Source: Chlamydiales bacterium
GTDB lineage: Bacteria; Chlamydiota; Chlamydiia; Chlamydiales; Simkaniaceae
Length of the DNA stretch: 64,000 nucleotides
Direction: 5' to 3'
Assembly (NCBI GenBank): GCA_024233395.1
Contig: JACKPR010000002.1
Span: 124,001-188,000 of the forward strand
Shown: positions 43,615 through 51,249 of the stretch, in pieces
Layout: every line of letters starts with the position of its first letter
Position numbering within the stretch: the stretch's first letter is position 1
Notes under the pieces: model-generated
The model's input: only the letters and a program-made list of their open reading frames with translations
What the model was told of the DNA's origin: nothing
Databases searched by the model: none
Program-made: the position numbers and the translations under genes

Positions 43615-44208
43615 TTAAGGTGTAAACAATTCTTGACGAATTAGGTGATCATCAAACCCTTTTCCCCTTAAAAAGCGATAAAGACGTTCTTTGACTTTGA
43701 TGTCATTGACATCATCTTTTTTTGTTTTTTTCTCGATCCATTTCTTAATGATTTCTCGTTGTTCTTCATCGGTAACTTTTTCTCGAACCATTTCTTTTAG
43801 TTCAGGGGCTTTTTGTTGAAGCTTATAGGCAATCATCTGAGGCCCTAATCCTCGCCTTTTCTGCCGAGCAATGAAAAGCTTTCCCTCCCTTTGATCATCC
43901 AAATACCCGAGTTTTTCACACTCATCGAGAATCTTTTCAATTGCCTCAATAGCGATCTTATACCTTTTGAGCTTCGCCCTAAGCTCTGATTTCAAATACC
44001 CCTTAAGAGCCAGTAACTTATAAACAACTCCACGAGCAATTTTAACATCAACTCTTAATAGTAAGTCCCTTAGCTCTTTTTTTGATTGGCAACGAAGAAT
44101 TTCTCGTAAGTAATTCTTATAGAGTCTTCTATGGAATTCTTTCCAAAGTTCCCCATCGACCCATAGTTCGCTAAACCCCTTATTATCAATAATTTCTATA
44201 TTCATCAA
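43615..44208 (-). CDS. recX: RecX-family regulatory protein
   Basis: The 197-aa helical product shows the RecX repeat pattern: LGYLDDQREGKLFIARQKRRGLGPQMIAYKLQQKA in the middle and RLYRFLRGKGFDDHLIRQEL at the end. RecX binds RecA filaments and limits recombination. recA is not in the window. The match is to the family pattern; the N-terminal part is weakly conserved. Confidence 0.8.
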   Translation of the reverse strand: MMNIEIIDNKGFSELWVDGELWKEFHRRLYKNYLREILRCQSKKELRDLLLRVDVKIARGVVYKLLALKGYLKSELRAKLKRYKIAIEAIEKILDECEKLGYLDDQREGKLFIARQKRRGLGPQMIAYKLQQKAPELKEMVREKVTDEEQREIIKKWIEKKTKKDDVNDIKVKERLYRFLRGKGFDDHLIRQELFTP

Positions 44209-44272
44209 GCCTTAATAAAAGTTGAAAAATTAATTCATTATAGGTATAATGGAACTAAGGATAATTATAAAC

Positions 44273-44438
44273 AACGTGATTTCTGAATGAAATCTCAATG
44301 AGAATGACCAGATTTTTGATGAAGTTTTCAGAAAAATCTGTGAAGGAGATAGCCAAAGCGCTATCTTCGAGCAGTTTTTCCTGAAAAGATCGCAAAAAGA
44401 TGGTTTTTATCATCGAGATTACATTCAGAATTCACGTT
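44273..44438. repeat. 166-base imperfect palindrome
   Basis: The outer arms AACGTGATTTCTGAATGAAA and the right-hand ATTACATTCAGAATTCACGTT pair well, and pairing continues with mismatches for about 80 bases to a central hairpin AGATAGC-CAAAGC-GCTATCT. The AACGTGAATTC end is shared with the elements at 8678 and 41319. It lies between recX and the 83-aa gene. Confidence 0.7.
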
Positions 44439-44460
44439 AAAATGCTGTGGAGGAAAAAAT

Positions 44461-44712
44461 ATGGTAGAACCAAGTGAAAGCGTTTCAGCTTCTACTTCTA
44501 CTACTTCTACTAATTCACAATATGAAGCCTATCAAGAGCTTCTTTCTAGTCGTTATGAAGGCTCTGATTTTAGCCATGGATCTACTATGTATCAGCTTGA
44601 AATGGCCGATGCAATGCAAAATATGATGGACCTAACTAATGAAGTCCAAAAACAAGATCAACAGAATAATGAGGAATCGGGTCAAGGAACTTCTACAGTT
44701 ACTTCATTCTAA
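44461..44712 (+). CDS. Small acidic Ser/Thr/Gln-rich protein, 83 aa
   Basis: GTGGAGG lies before the ATG. The product starts with a Ser/Thr-rich stretch (residues 5-20), then has one amphipathic helix (STMYQLEMADAMQNMMDLTN) and a Gln/Ser-rich end. It has no signal peptide. Size and polarity recall type III secretion needle or chaperone proteins, and hemA lies near type III genes in Chlamydia, but there is no direct match. A strong terminator follows. Confidence 0.65.
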   Translation: MVEPSESVSASTSTTSTNSQYEAYQELLSSRYEGSDFSHGSTMYQLEMADAMQNMMDLTNEVQKQDQQNNEESGQGTSTVTSF

Positions 44713-44737
44713 GACAGCTAACAGTTACACGTCATCA

Positions 44738-44767
44738 AGCCTTCGCCTTAGCGAAGGCTTTTTTTTT
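44738..44767 (+). terminator. Strong intrinsic terminator
   Basis: AGCCTTCGC (44738-44746), loop CTTA and GCGAAGGCT (44751-44759) form a perfect nine-pair stem followed by a run of nine T. It ends the 83-aa gene and separates it from the next small gene. Confidence 0.93.
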
Positions 44768-44819
44768 GACTTTTGAATCTCCCAGAGTTAGTGTAGAGTT
44801 AGAAAGAGGAGGAAAAATC

Positions 44820-45005
44820 ATGAGTGGTGTATCAGGTGTTGGTGGCTCAGGACAGGTTCCACAGCAGCCCCCAGAGCTTCCAGAACAAACAGAAACAGAT
44901 CTTAATCAAAATCAGACAGATGCAATCAATCTATTTAATGACCTTACCCAGGTACTTACCTCTTTAGCAAATGAAGCAAAGTTAGGAGGAAAAGGTCATG
45001 GCTAG
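44820..45005 (+). CDS. Small polar protein, 61 aa
   Basis: AGAGGAGG sits seven bases before ATG 44820 (MSGVSGVGGSGQVPQQPPEL). The first 30 residues are Gly/Pro/Gln-rich and disordered; the last 30 (DAINLFNDLTQVLTSLANEA) form one helix. No signal peptide. No family is recognised. It overlaps the next gene by eight bases, so the two are probably made together and may be partners, as small type III secretion components often are. Confidence 0.65.
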   Translation: MSGVSGVGGSGQVPQQPPELPEQTETDLNQNQTDAINLFNDLTQVLTSLANEAKLGGKGHG

Positions 45006-45276
45006 TGGAGTTCCAGGTCCGGATGGTTCGGACCCAACTCAAGCAGGTAATGAACCCCAGCAAGTCCAAACAGGGATGACTAAGATGTATACGGCTCAAA
45101 AAGCCCCGGGGTTTGAACAAATGCTTGAATTTTGGTTTCCTGGGCAGGTCACCCCACAAATGGTGGCGTCCTTTGAACAAGGGGTGATGCAAATGATCTC
45201 CAACAGTTTAAAAGAGTCCCAGCAGATGCATCAGAAAGTCCAAGAAGAGATTCAAAGACGGATTAAAGAAGGCTGA
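44998..45276 (+). CDS. Small protein with C-terminal helix, 92 aa
   Basis: GGAGGAAAAGGTC precedes ATG 44998. The N-terminal 25 residues are polar and Pro/Gly-rich. The rest has a conserved-looking FEQMLEFWFPGQVTPQMV segment and a long amphipathic helix ending QKVQEEIQRRIKEG. It overlaps the 61-aa gene by eight bases and is followed 35 bases later by rluD. In Chlamydia two small unassigned genes also precede the rluD-type gene; equivalence is only positional. Confidence 0.65.
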   Translation: MASGVPGPDGSDPTQAGNEPQQVQTGMTKMYTAQKAPGFEQMLEFWFPGQVTPQMVASFEQGVMQMISNSLKESQQMHQKVQEEIQRRIKEG

Positions 45277-45311
45277 TTTTTATCGGTTCATCTGCTATAC
45301 TTCTTTTCAAT

Positions 45312-46364
45312 ATGAAAAATTTTATTGTTAAGAACCTTAGTACAGAAGAATTTTTTGAAAACGAGAAGCAATCGCGGAAAAATCAGGTTTTCTTGCATGA
45401 CGAATTCCATAAACAAGATACTATGGATGAAGAGGAAAGAAACGCTGATGAAGCCCTAGCTGCACGTCGAGGCCAAAAAACTTTCTGTATGAAGGTTGAA
45501 AAGTCGATGCGTCTCGATAAGCTTCTAACTGAGACCTTTCCAGAATATTCAAGGAGTTATTTTCAATTTTTAATCGATGCTGGTTCTGTGACGTGTAATG
45601 GAAAAAAGGTAATAAAACGAATGATCCCCAATTTGGGCGATGAAATTCAAATCTTTTTTCTCTCCTCTCCAGAAATTGAGTTAACTCCAGAAGCTATCCC
45701 TCTAGACATTCTTTATGAAGATGATGCAATCATTTGCATCAATAAACCCGCAGGAATGGTTGTTCATCCCGCTCCAGGTCATTTAAGCGGTACCTTCGTC
45801 AATGCTCTTCTCTACCATTGTCGCTCTCTTCCTCCACAAGATTTAAGGCCTGGAATTGTTCATCGCCTGGATAAAGAAACATCTGGCGTTTTGCTTGCTG
45901 CGAAAACGGTTGAAGCACACAAAAAACTGATTGAAGCTTTTAGTCATCGGGAAATAGAAAAGGAATATCTAGCGATTGTTGTGGGAAACCCTGGTGAAAG
46001 GATTGTTGATCAGCCTATTGGTCGTCATCCCCTTAAGCGCAAAGAAATGACAATCCTTGAAGAGGGACGTCATGCGACAACAATCATTGAAACTTTAAAG
46101 TTTTCAAAGGGATTTTCTCTTGTAAAAGCAAAACCTATTACTGGAAGAACCCATCAAATCCGTGTCCACCTTAAATCTATAAAGACACCTGTTATGGGTG
46201 ATACTCTTTATGGCCCTGAAAAGCTGAGTCGGAAGTTGAAAGTTGAAAGACATTTACTCCATGCATTTCGTCTAAATTTTCCTCATCCTATCAATGGAAA
46301 AAAAATAGTTGTTGAAGCCCCTCTTCCTGAAGATTTCAAGTCATTTCTTAAAAATATAGATTAA
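45312..46364 (+). CDS. RluD-type pseudouridine synthase
   Basis: The S4 domain (about 63-115, MRLDKLLTETFPEYSRSYFQFL) is followed by the RluA/RluD catalytic domain with HRLDKETSGVLLAAK (catalytic Asp) and GRTHQIRVHL. The enzyme makes pseudouridine in rRNA (RluD acts on 23S helix 69). The first 55 residues form an acidic, charged extension not usual in the family; a start near MKVEKSMRLDK is possible but no ribosome binding site favours it. rluD then KH matches the chlamydial order. Confidence 0.9.
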   Translation: MKNFIVKNLSTEEFFENEKQSRKNQVFLHDEFHKQDTMDEEERNADEALAARRGQKTFCMKVEKSMRLDKLLTETFPEYSRSYFQFLIDAGSVTCNGKKVIKRMIPNLGDEIQIFFLSSPEIELTPEAIPLDILYEDDAIICINKPAGMVVHPAPGHLSGTFVNALLYHCRSLPPQDLRPGIVHRLDKETSGVLLAAKTVEAHKKLIEAFSHREIEKEYLAIVVGNPGERIVDQPIGRHPLKRKEMTILEEGRHATTIIETLKFSKGFSLVKAKPITGRTHQIRVHLKSIKTPVMGDTLYGPEKLSRKLKVERHLLHAFRLNFPHPINGKKIVVEAPLPEDFKSFLKNID

Positions 46365-46440
46365 TATCTTTGTATTTGATTATGATAAGCCTGTGAACGA
46401 TAGCTGCGTATGAAAAGCGCTCAACCTTAAGGATCGAACA

Positions 46441-46704
46441 ATGAAAGAATTTGTAGAGTACATCGTTAAAAATCTCGTAGACAACCCCGACAAAGTTAAG
46501 ATTAATGAAATTGGAGGCACTCATACTCTCATTATTGAGCTCAGTGTTGAAAAGGCCGATATTGGGAAAATTATTGGGAAAAAAGGAAAAACCATTAACG
46601 CCATCCGCACTCTTTTAATGTCGGTTGCTTCACGTAATGGCATCCGCGTCAATCTTGAAATCCTTGAAGAAGGCGGCGAAAAAGTCGTCGAAGAAAATCA
46701 ATAA
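46441..46704 (+). CDS. KH-domain RNA-binding protein (KhpA-type)
   Basis: An 87-aa protein with a KH domain and GKIIGKKGKTINAIRTLL (about 37-56), the GxxG loop that contacts RNA. KhpA proteins bind RNA and influence cell division and translation in Gram-positives; their role in chlamydiae is less clear. It is followed by a convergent autotransporter gene that overlaps it by seven bases. The same KH gene follows the rluD homologue in Chlamydia. Confidence 0.9.
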   Translation: MKEFVEYIVKNLVDNPDKVKINEIGGTHTLIIELSVEKADIGKIIGKKGKTINAIRTLLMSVASRNGIRVNLEILEEGGEKVVEENQ

Positions 46705-49700
46705 ATTAGAATTAAGTTGAAAGAATGGTCTTGGTATCCAAGGCCATACTTTCCTTTGTAATTAAAAGTGGCTCTTGGAGCTCTCTTAAGATCCCACTTC
46801 ACATCAAATCCTCCTCCTGCTCCAACTAAGAATCGAGAACGATAATACCCATAAACATCAATGGGACATCCTCCAAAAGTACTTTCTTCTTTTGCACCAT
46901 TAAAACGCTTCTCCCAAACCCCAGATACTTGGATATAGGGGGTCAAAGTCTTTCTTCCTAGATGAAAACACTGAGTGATATCCATTCCAATCTCACTCTG
47001 CATAAAATTCGCATGTTTTCTCGAAACATCGAGATTCAAACTTTTTGCTCCATGCTCATCAAAACCATCTTCATATTGGTACTGATAATCTATGCTCGCG
47101 TAGGGGCCTAAAAGAGTTTTCTCTACAGGAAGTTGAAAGGCTCCCTTAATATGACCAGAAGTCTCCAATCCATAATGACTTGCTTTAGCTTGGCGGTGAA
47201 GAGGAATGAGTCCACCGATATGAATTTCTCTTTGGGTCGAATACCAATCATATCCAAGGATAACAGCGCTTTCAAGAAAACCCACCTGAGAACCTAATCG
47301 ACTATAAAGCGATGCATAGATCCCTTGTATCCTTCCACTGCCTCTTTTCTTTTTCCAATGAACATCTGAATTTGTGTAGCCTAAACTTCCTCCAAACTGA
47401 AAGTTTGAGGATAACCATCCATCGACTCCAACTGCAATTCCTGGTGTCAGTGCATTATATCCTGCCTCTTTTCCATGGTTAAGTTCTTGAGAAACTCCAA
47501 TAAGAGGTGCTCCCCAATAGCGATACCCTGCAGGCTCCTGCATACAAGAACGTGTCCTAGACTCCAATCGACTAAAGAGGGCATTACGGATATACAGGGT
47601 ACTTTCTTGCTTAATCGTTGCAAGAGAAGCAAACAAAGATGGCTGCATGTCGAGAAGAGACTTTTCAATCGACTCAACTGAAGTCACAAAACGGAGAGAA
47701 TTGATTACATCATAAAGATCACTTCCTGGCTCCGGATTGAGCCCATCTAAACAATGGGCAACTTTTTGTGCATTTCCACTCAACCCAGGAAGATCACTGA
47801 CAGGAAGAAGAGAAATAGAAAGATAAACATTGTTCGGATCATAAGAAACGGTTCCAACAAAGAGGGGGAAAGGATCATCAACATGATCAAACGTTCCTGT
47901 TCTACCTGCGGTTGTTTGAATAACTGTATAATTTAGAGGTTCAACATAAATTGCAGGTTGTGGGAAAAAGATAAATGTTGAATCGGGTTGAATATCGATT
48001 GTTCCTGTAATATTAACCGTATCATTCGTTGTAGGGGTGAGCTCTATGTCTAAAGTAGAACCTGCACCCAATGTTTGTGCCCCATTCAAAGTGATTGTCC
48101 CAATTCCACGATCACCAGGAGCAAGCGTTCCATTAACGGTCACATTCTTATTAATCGTCCCAATTCCCTCAAGAGTCGCTCCATTGTTAACAAATAGAGG
48201 TCCTGCAGGGCTATCAAAGGTACTATTGACAATGAGCGTTCCTGCGGCAATGGTTGTCGTCCCATCAACGGTTTGAGGAGTCTCAAATCTAACTGTTCCA
48301 CTATTTTGCTTGATCAGATTACCAGCACCACCTGTGAGTGTCCCTGCAAATGTACCATCAAAGTGCTGATCAAAAACTAATGTCCCTCCAGTTAGGGCAA
48401 TAGATCCCTGGAGACTTGTTGTATTTCCCTGAAGAATCCCATTTATAAGGGTCGTTCCCCCTGCATAAGTATTGGCTCCCAAAAGAACGAGTGTCCCAGC
48501 ATTATCTTTTAAAAGGGCCCCATTTGGAATCACACTATGGATCACCATATCTTCTGGTGCCGTTCCATTATTGACAAAGAAGCGAACGAGTCCTCCATTA
48601 AAATCGAGAATCCCTTTGATCGTTGCTGTTCCATTATTTGATGCATCAAAGAAGACATTGCCCCCTGCAGCCGTGAGAACTACATGACCATCCAAAGTCG
48701 TGTCTCGCATCGTGAGCATGTTAGCAAAAGTCGTTAGGGTTAAAACTCCCCCATCCTGGATGACAAAGCCCCCTAAATAATTTAGAGTCCCAAGCGTTTG
48801 ATTATTTCCATGAAGGAGAAATCTCCCATTATTGATAGTAACCGTTTTATTGCTTGCGATTTGTTCAGGCCCTAATAGCTCAAGAGAACCTGCATTTACC
48901 GTGACATCTCCCGCGCCGATGGGAATGGCTAAAGCTCCCCCTGTTTTATTTAAAAGAAGAGCTCCAGCAACGACTGTCGTTGTCCCTGCAAAGGTATTAC
49001 TGGTTCCCCCATTGAGTTCAAGAGAGCCTAGTCCTTCTTTGAAAATATTTGCTCCAGCAGCTCCTCCAAGAATCCCAATCACTTGCATATCGGGTGTTGC
49101 TGATCCATTTTCTATATTAAAAGTGTGATTTCCTGCTGCTGTAAAGTCAATATTTCCAATGGTTGCAGTCCCATTCATAGAAGAATCAAAATAAACACCT
49201 CCCGCTGCATCAAAAATGTCAACCGTTCCTCCATTTAAGACAGTACCCCCTGACATTCGGAGGGCTGTTCCTGAGGATGTAAGTGTCAAAGTGCCTGAAA
49301 AATTATCAACGGTTCCACCAATGATATCTAGTCGATCGATCATCTCATTAAAATTATTCATATTAAATGAACCCGTCTGGAGGATCATCGTCGCACCATC
49401 GTCGATTTGATCACTTGTTAGAAGGGAAAGTGTTCCTCCATTAATGAAGACATCTCCACTAATAGAAGTAAACCCAGGGCGAAATAATTGAAATTCTCCA
49501 GCATTGATGAAGGTCGGACCACTATAATTATTGCTCACTCCACCAGAAAATTGAAAGATTCCTCCCCCAGTTTTTATCAGTCCTCCTCCAAGACCTGAAA
49601 CCAACCCTGTAGAGGTTCCTATCACACCTGCTGGAACATTGACTTCATGTAACTGCGCTCCTAAATCTAAACCTCCAGCAAGTGTTACATTTGAACCGGG

Positions 49701-50549
49701 AAAAGGAGACATCACAATCGATCCAATTCCTGATAAAACAAGATCGGGGTTGACTGTTACATTACTTCCAAGTGTTAAAGCAGTTGAATTGCTTGTAAGC
49801 GTTAAGTTCCCTCCAGCGGCAGTAAAAGCTCCCGCTTGATAATCTAAGTAGCCAATCGTTTGAGCAAAGGCGCCAATAGCGAGTGTTGCATTAGCTCCAT
49901 TAATCGTAACCGTTGAACTATTTCCAAATTGATTTGCTGCTGCTGTAGTTAGCGTTCCATAAGAAATCAAAGTATCTCCAGCAATAGCAGTAACACCCGG
50001 AGATTTTTGAAGGGTTATCCCTGCGCCAGCAAGGGTCGTATTGATCGTTGTAAGCCCTGTATAACTATTAGCTGCAATTCCCGACAAAATGATCTGTCCA
50101 TTATTTCCTTGGACAGTAAGGGTTCCTGCTCCTGATATCGGATTGGAAAATGAGACATTACTCAGAACATTATGATTAATCACTAAGTTACTAGTTAAAC
50201 TAACAGTACTCGAGATAATATGATTTCCAGCTCCTGCTGGGATATTTATTTGAGCATCCCCCGTGCTCGTTTGAAAAGTCAGGGTATTTGCATCAATGGT
50301 ATAAGCATTAGCGTTGTTAAAAGTAAGGGCTCCCACCGTTGTTGGTTGGGAAAGCGAAACAGTGCGAGCTACTGTAATAGCCGATAAAAACTCTGCAACA
50401 TCATCGACAGCATTGGGAACCCCTGCTGACCAATTTGCTGGAGTCGCCGGTGCCCAATTTCCATTGTTATCAAGAATCCACGTAGAAGTGAGAGAAAATA
50501 GAGACGAAGAAGCAAAAAGAAAGGGTATCACATATTTTATAACAGTCAT
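46698..50549 (-). CDS. Autotransporter with beta-strand repeats, 1283 aa
   Basis: A signal peptide (1-19) is followed by a passenger of about 950 residues with many autotransporter-associated beta-strand repeats (GNLIKQNSGTVRFETPQ, NTYAGGTTLINGILQG, NTFAGTTTVVAGALLLNK, NYSGPTFINAGEFQL). The C-terminal 260 residues are an autotransporter barrel, ending SFNLILIY. The passenger would form a beta helix exposed at the surface. Chlamydiaceae Pmp repeats (GGAI/FxxN) are absent, so this is a different surface family. It stands alone and overlaps the KH gene by seven bases. Confidence 0.93.
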   Translation of the reverse strand: MTVIKYVIPFLFASSSLFSLTSTWILDNNGNWAPATPANWSAGVPNAVDDVAEFLSAITVARTVSLSQPTTVGALTFNNANAYTIDANTLTFQTSTGDAQINIPAGAGNHIISSTVSLTSNLVINHNVLSNVSFSNPISGAGTLTVQGNNGQIILSGIAANSYTGLTTINTTLAGAGITLQKSPGVTAIAGDTLISYGTLTTAAANQFGNSSTVTINGANATLAIGAFAQTIGYLDYQAGAFTAAGGNLTLTSNSTALTLGSNVTVNPDLVLSGIGSIVMSPFPGSNVTLAGGLDLGAQLHEVNVPAGVIGTSTGLVSGLGGGLIKTGGGIFQFSGGVSNNYSGPTFINAGEFQLFRPGFTSISGDVFINGGTLSLLTSDQIDDGATMILQTGSFNMNNFNEMIDRLDIIGGTVDNFSGTLTLTSSGTALRMSGGTVLNGGTVDIFDAAGGVYFDSSMNGTATIGNIDFTAAGNHTFNIENGSATPDMQVIGILGGAAGANIFKEGLGSLELNGGTSNTFAGTTTVVAGALLLNKTGGALAIPIGAGDVTVNAGSLELLGPEQIASNKTVTINNGRFLLHGNNQTLGTLNYLGGFVIQDGGVLTLTTFANMLTMRDTTLDGHVVLTAAGGNVFFDASNNGTATIKGILDFNGGLVRFFVNNGTAPEDMVIHSVIPNGALLKDNAGTLVLLGANTYAGGTTLINGILQGNTTSLQGSIALTGGTLVFDQHFDGTFAGTLTGGAGNLIKQNSGTVRFETPQTVDGTTTIAAGTLIVNSTFDSPAGPLFVNNGATLEGIGTINKNVTVNGTLAPGDRGIGTITLNGAQTLGAGSTLDIELTPTTNDTVNITGTIDIQPDSTFIFFPQPAIYVEPLNYTVIQTTAGRTGTFDHVDDPFPLFVGTVSYDPNNVYLSISLLPVSDLPGLSGNAQKVAHCLDGLNPEPGSDLYDVINSLRFVTSVESIEKSLLDMQPSLFASLATIKQESTLYIRNALFSRLESRTRSCMQEPAGYRYWGAPLIGVSQELNHGKEAGYNALTPGIAVGVDGWLSSNFQFGGSLGYTNSDVHWKKKRGSGRIQGIYASLYSRLGSQVGFLESAVILGYDWYSTQREIHIGGLIPLHRQAKASHYGLETSGHIKGAFQLPVEKTLLGPYASIDYQYQYEDGFDEHGAKSLNLDVSRKHANFMQSEIGMDITQCFHLGRKTLTPYIQVSGVWEKRFNGAKEESTFGGCPIDVYGYYRSRFLVGAGGGFDVKWDLKRAPRATFNYKGKYGLGYQDHSFNLILIY

Positions 50550-50611
50550 ACCCTTCTGTTTAAAGAAATAATTCTTTTATTTCATCCAGAATTTGCATTA
50601 AGAAATGATAC

Positions 50612-51088
50612 TTACTCCGCAGCAGGTGTAATTATCATTCCTTGCTCATGCCAAAGTGCGGCTCCTGTCCCAGCTGCTAAAAGAGCAAAAAGAGCAGCAA
50701 ACCCAGAGAGTTTCTGACGAAGAGCTACTGCAGCTCCTAATTTTCCTAAAGCAATTAAAGCAATCAAACCATAACGGATAATATTCTTTTGATCGCATGC
50801 GATCCTTTCCTCAATTTTATCCGCTGGTTTTAACTTTAATAAATACGTCAACACGCTTGCTTGAGAATAAAGAACGACAAGCGGTGTAAAAGCTGCCGCT
50901 GCTAATGACCCCTTTTTCACAGCAAATGCAGTCCCAAGAATTGCAAGCGCCGTTAGTGCAACGTTTAAAATCACCGTTCTTTTTTGGCTTTGCTCAGGCT
51001 TTTCTTTTATTTCCTGATCATAAGCAAGCACTGCTTCATAAATTTTTCCTGGTATTTCTGTAATAGAAAAATTATTCAAAGATTCCAT
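50612..51088 (-). CDS. Small multi-helix membrane protein, 158 aa
   Basis: ATG 51088 follows AGGGGTGAAAATT; a GTG three codons upstream also fits. Four hydrophobic helices (VALTALAILGTAFAV, LAAAAFTPLVVLYSQASVL, IIRYGLIALIALGKLGAAVAL, FAALFALLAAGTGAALW) and a 40-residue cytoplasmic start. No family recognised. Likely an inner-membrane protein of the lineage. It is co-directional with the autotransporter downstream but the gap and lack of overlap make an operon uncertain. Confidence 0.65.
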   Translation of the reverse strand: MESLNNFSITEIPGKIYEAVLAYDQEIKEKPEQSQKRTVILNVALTALAILGTAFAVKKGSLAAAAFTPLVVLYSQASVLTYLLKLKPADKIEERIACDQKNIIRYGLIALIALGKLGAAVALRQKLSGFAALFALLAAGTGAALWHEQGMIITPAAE

Positions 51089-51226
51089 AATTTTCACCCC
51101 TATCCTTTATAAAATCAGCATAATTATAATTATTTATTATTAAAAAAGAATAATAAAAAATAATTTAATTTAATTTTACGTAAACTGTTGAAAAAGATGA
51201 CAAAAAGTGTGGAATAAAAAAATATC

Positions 51227-51245
51227 TTTAATTCAGGATAGGTTC
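51227..51245 (+). repeat. Copy of the GGATAGGTTC repeat
   Basis: TTTAATTCAGGATAGGTTC is an exact 19-base match to the reverse strand of the hairpin at 2702-2730. It lies just after (for the leftward gene, downstream of) the DHH gene stop. The matching first arm is missing here. Confidence 0.6.
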
Positions 51246-51249
51246 AAAA

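Noticed and set aside
44461..44712. Type III secretion needle protein
   Set aside because: Size and position are suggestive, but the sequence lacks a needle-type helix-turn-helix pattern I can defend.
46698..50549. Chlamydial Pmp protein
   Set aside because: The GGAI and FxxN repeats of Pmps are not seen; the repeats are of the autotransporter-associated beta-strand type.
47475..50571. Many plus-strand frames opposite the autotransporter gene
   Set aside because: They are side effects of the repetitive, stop-poor composition of the autotransporter passenger and carry no motifs.
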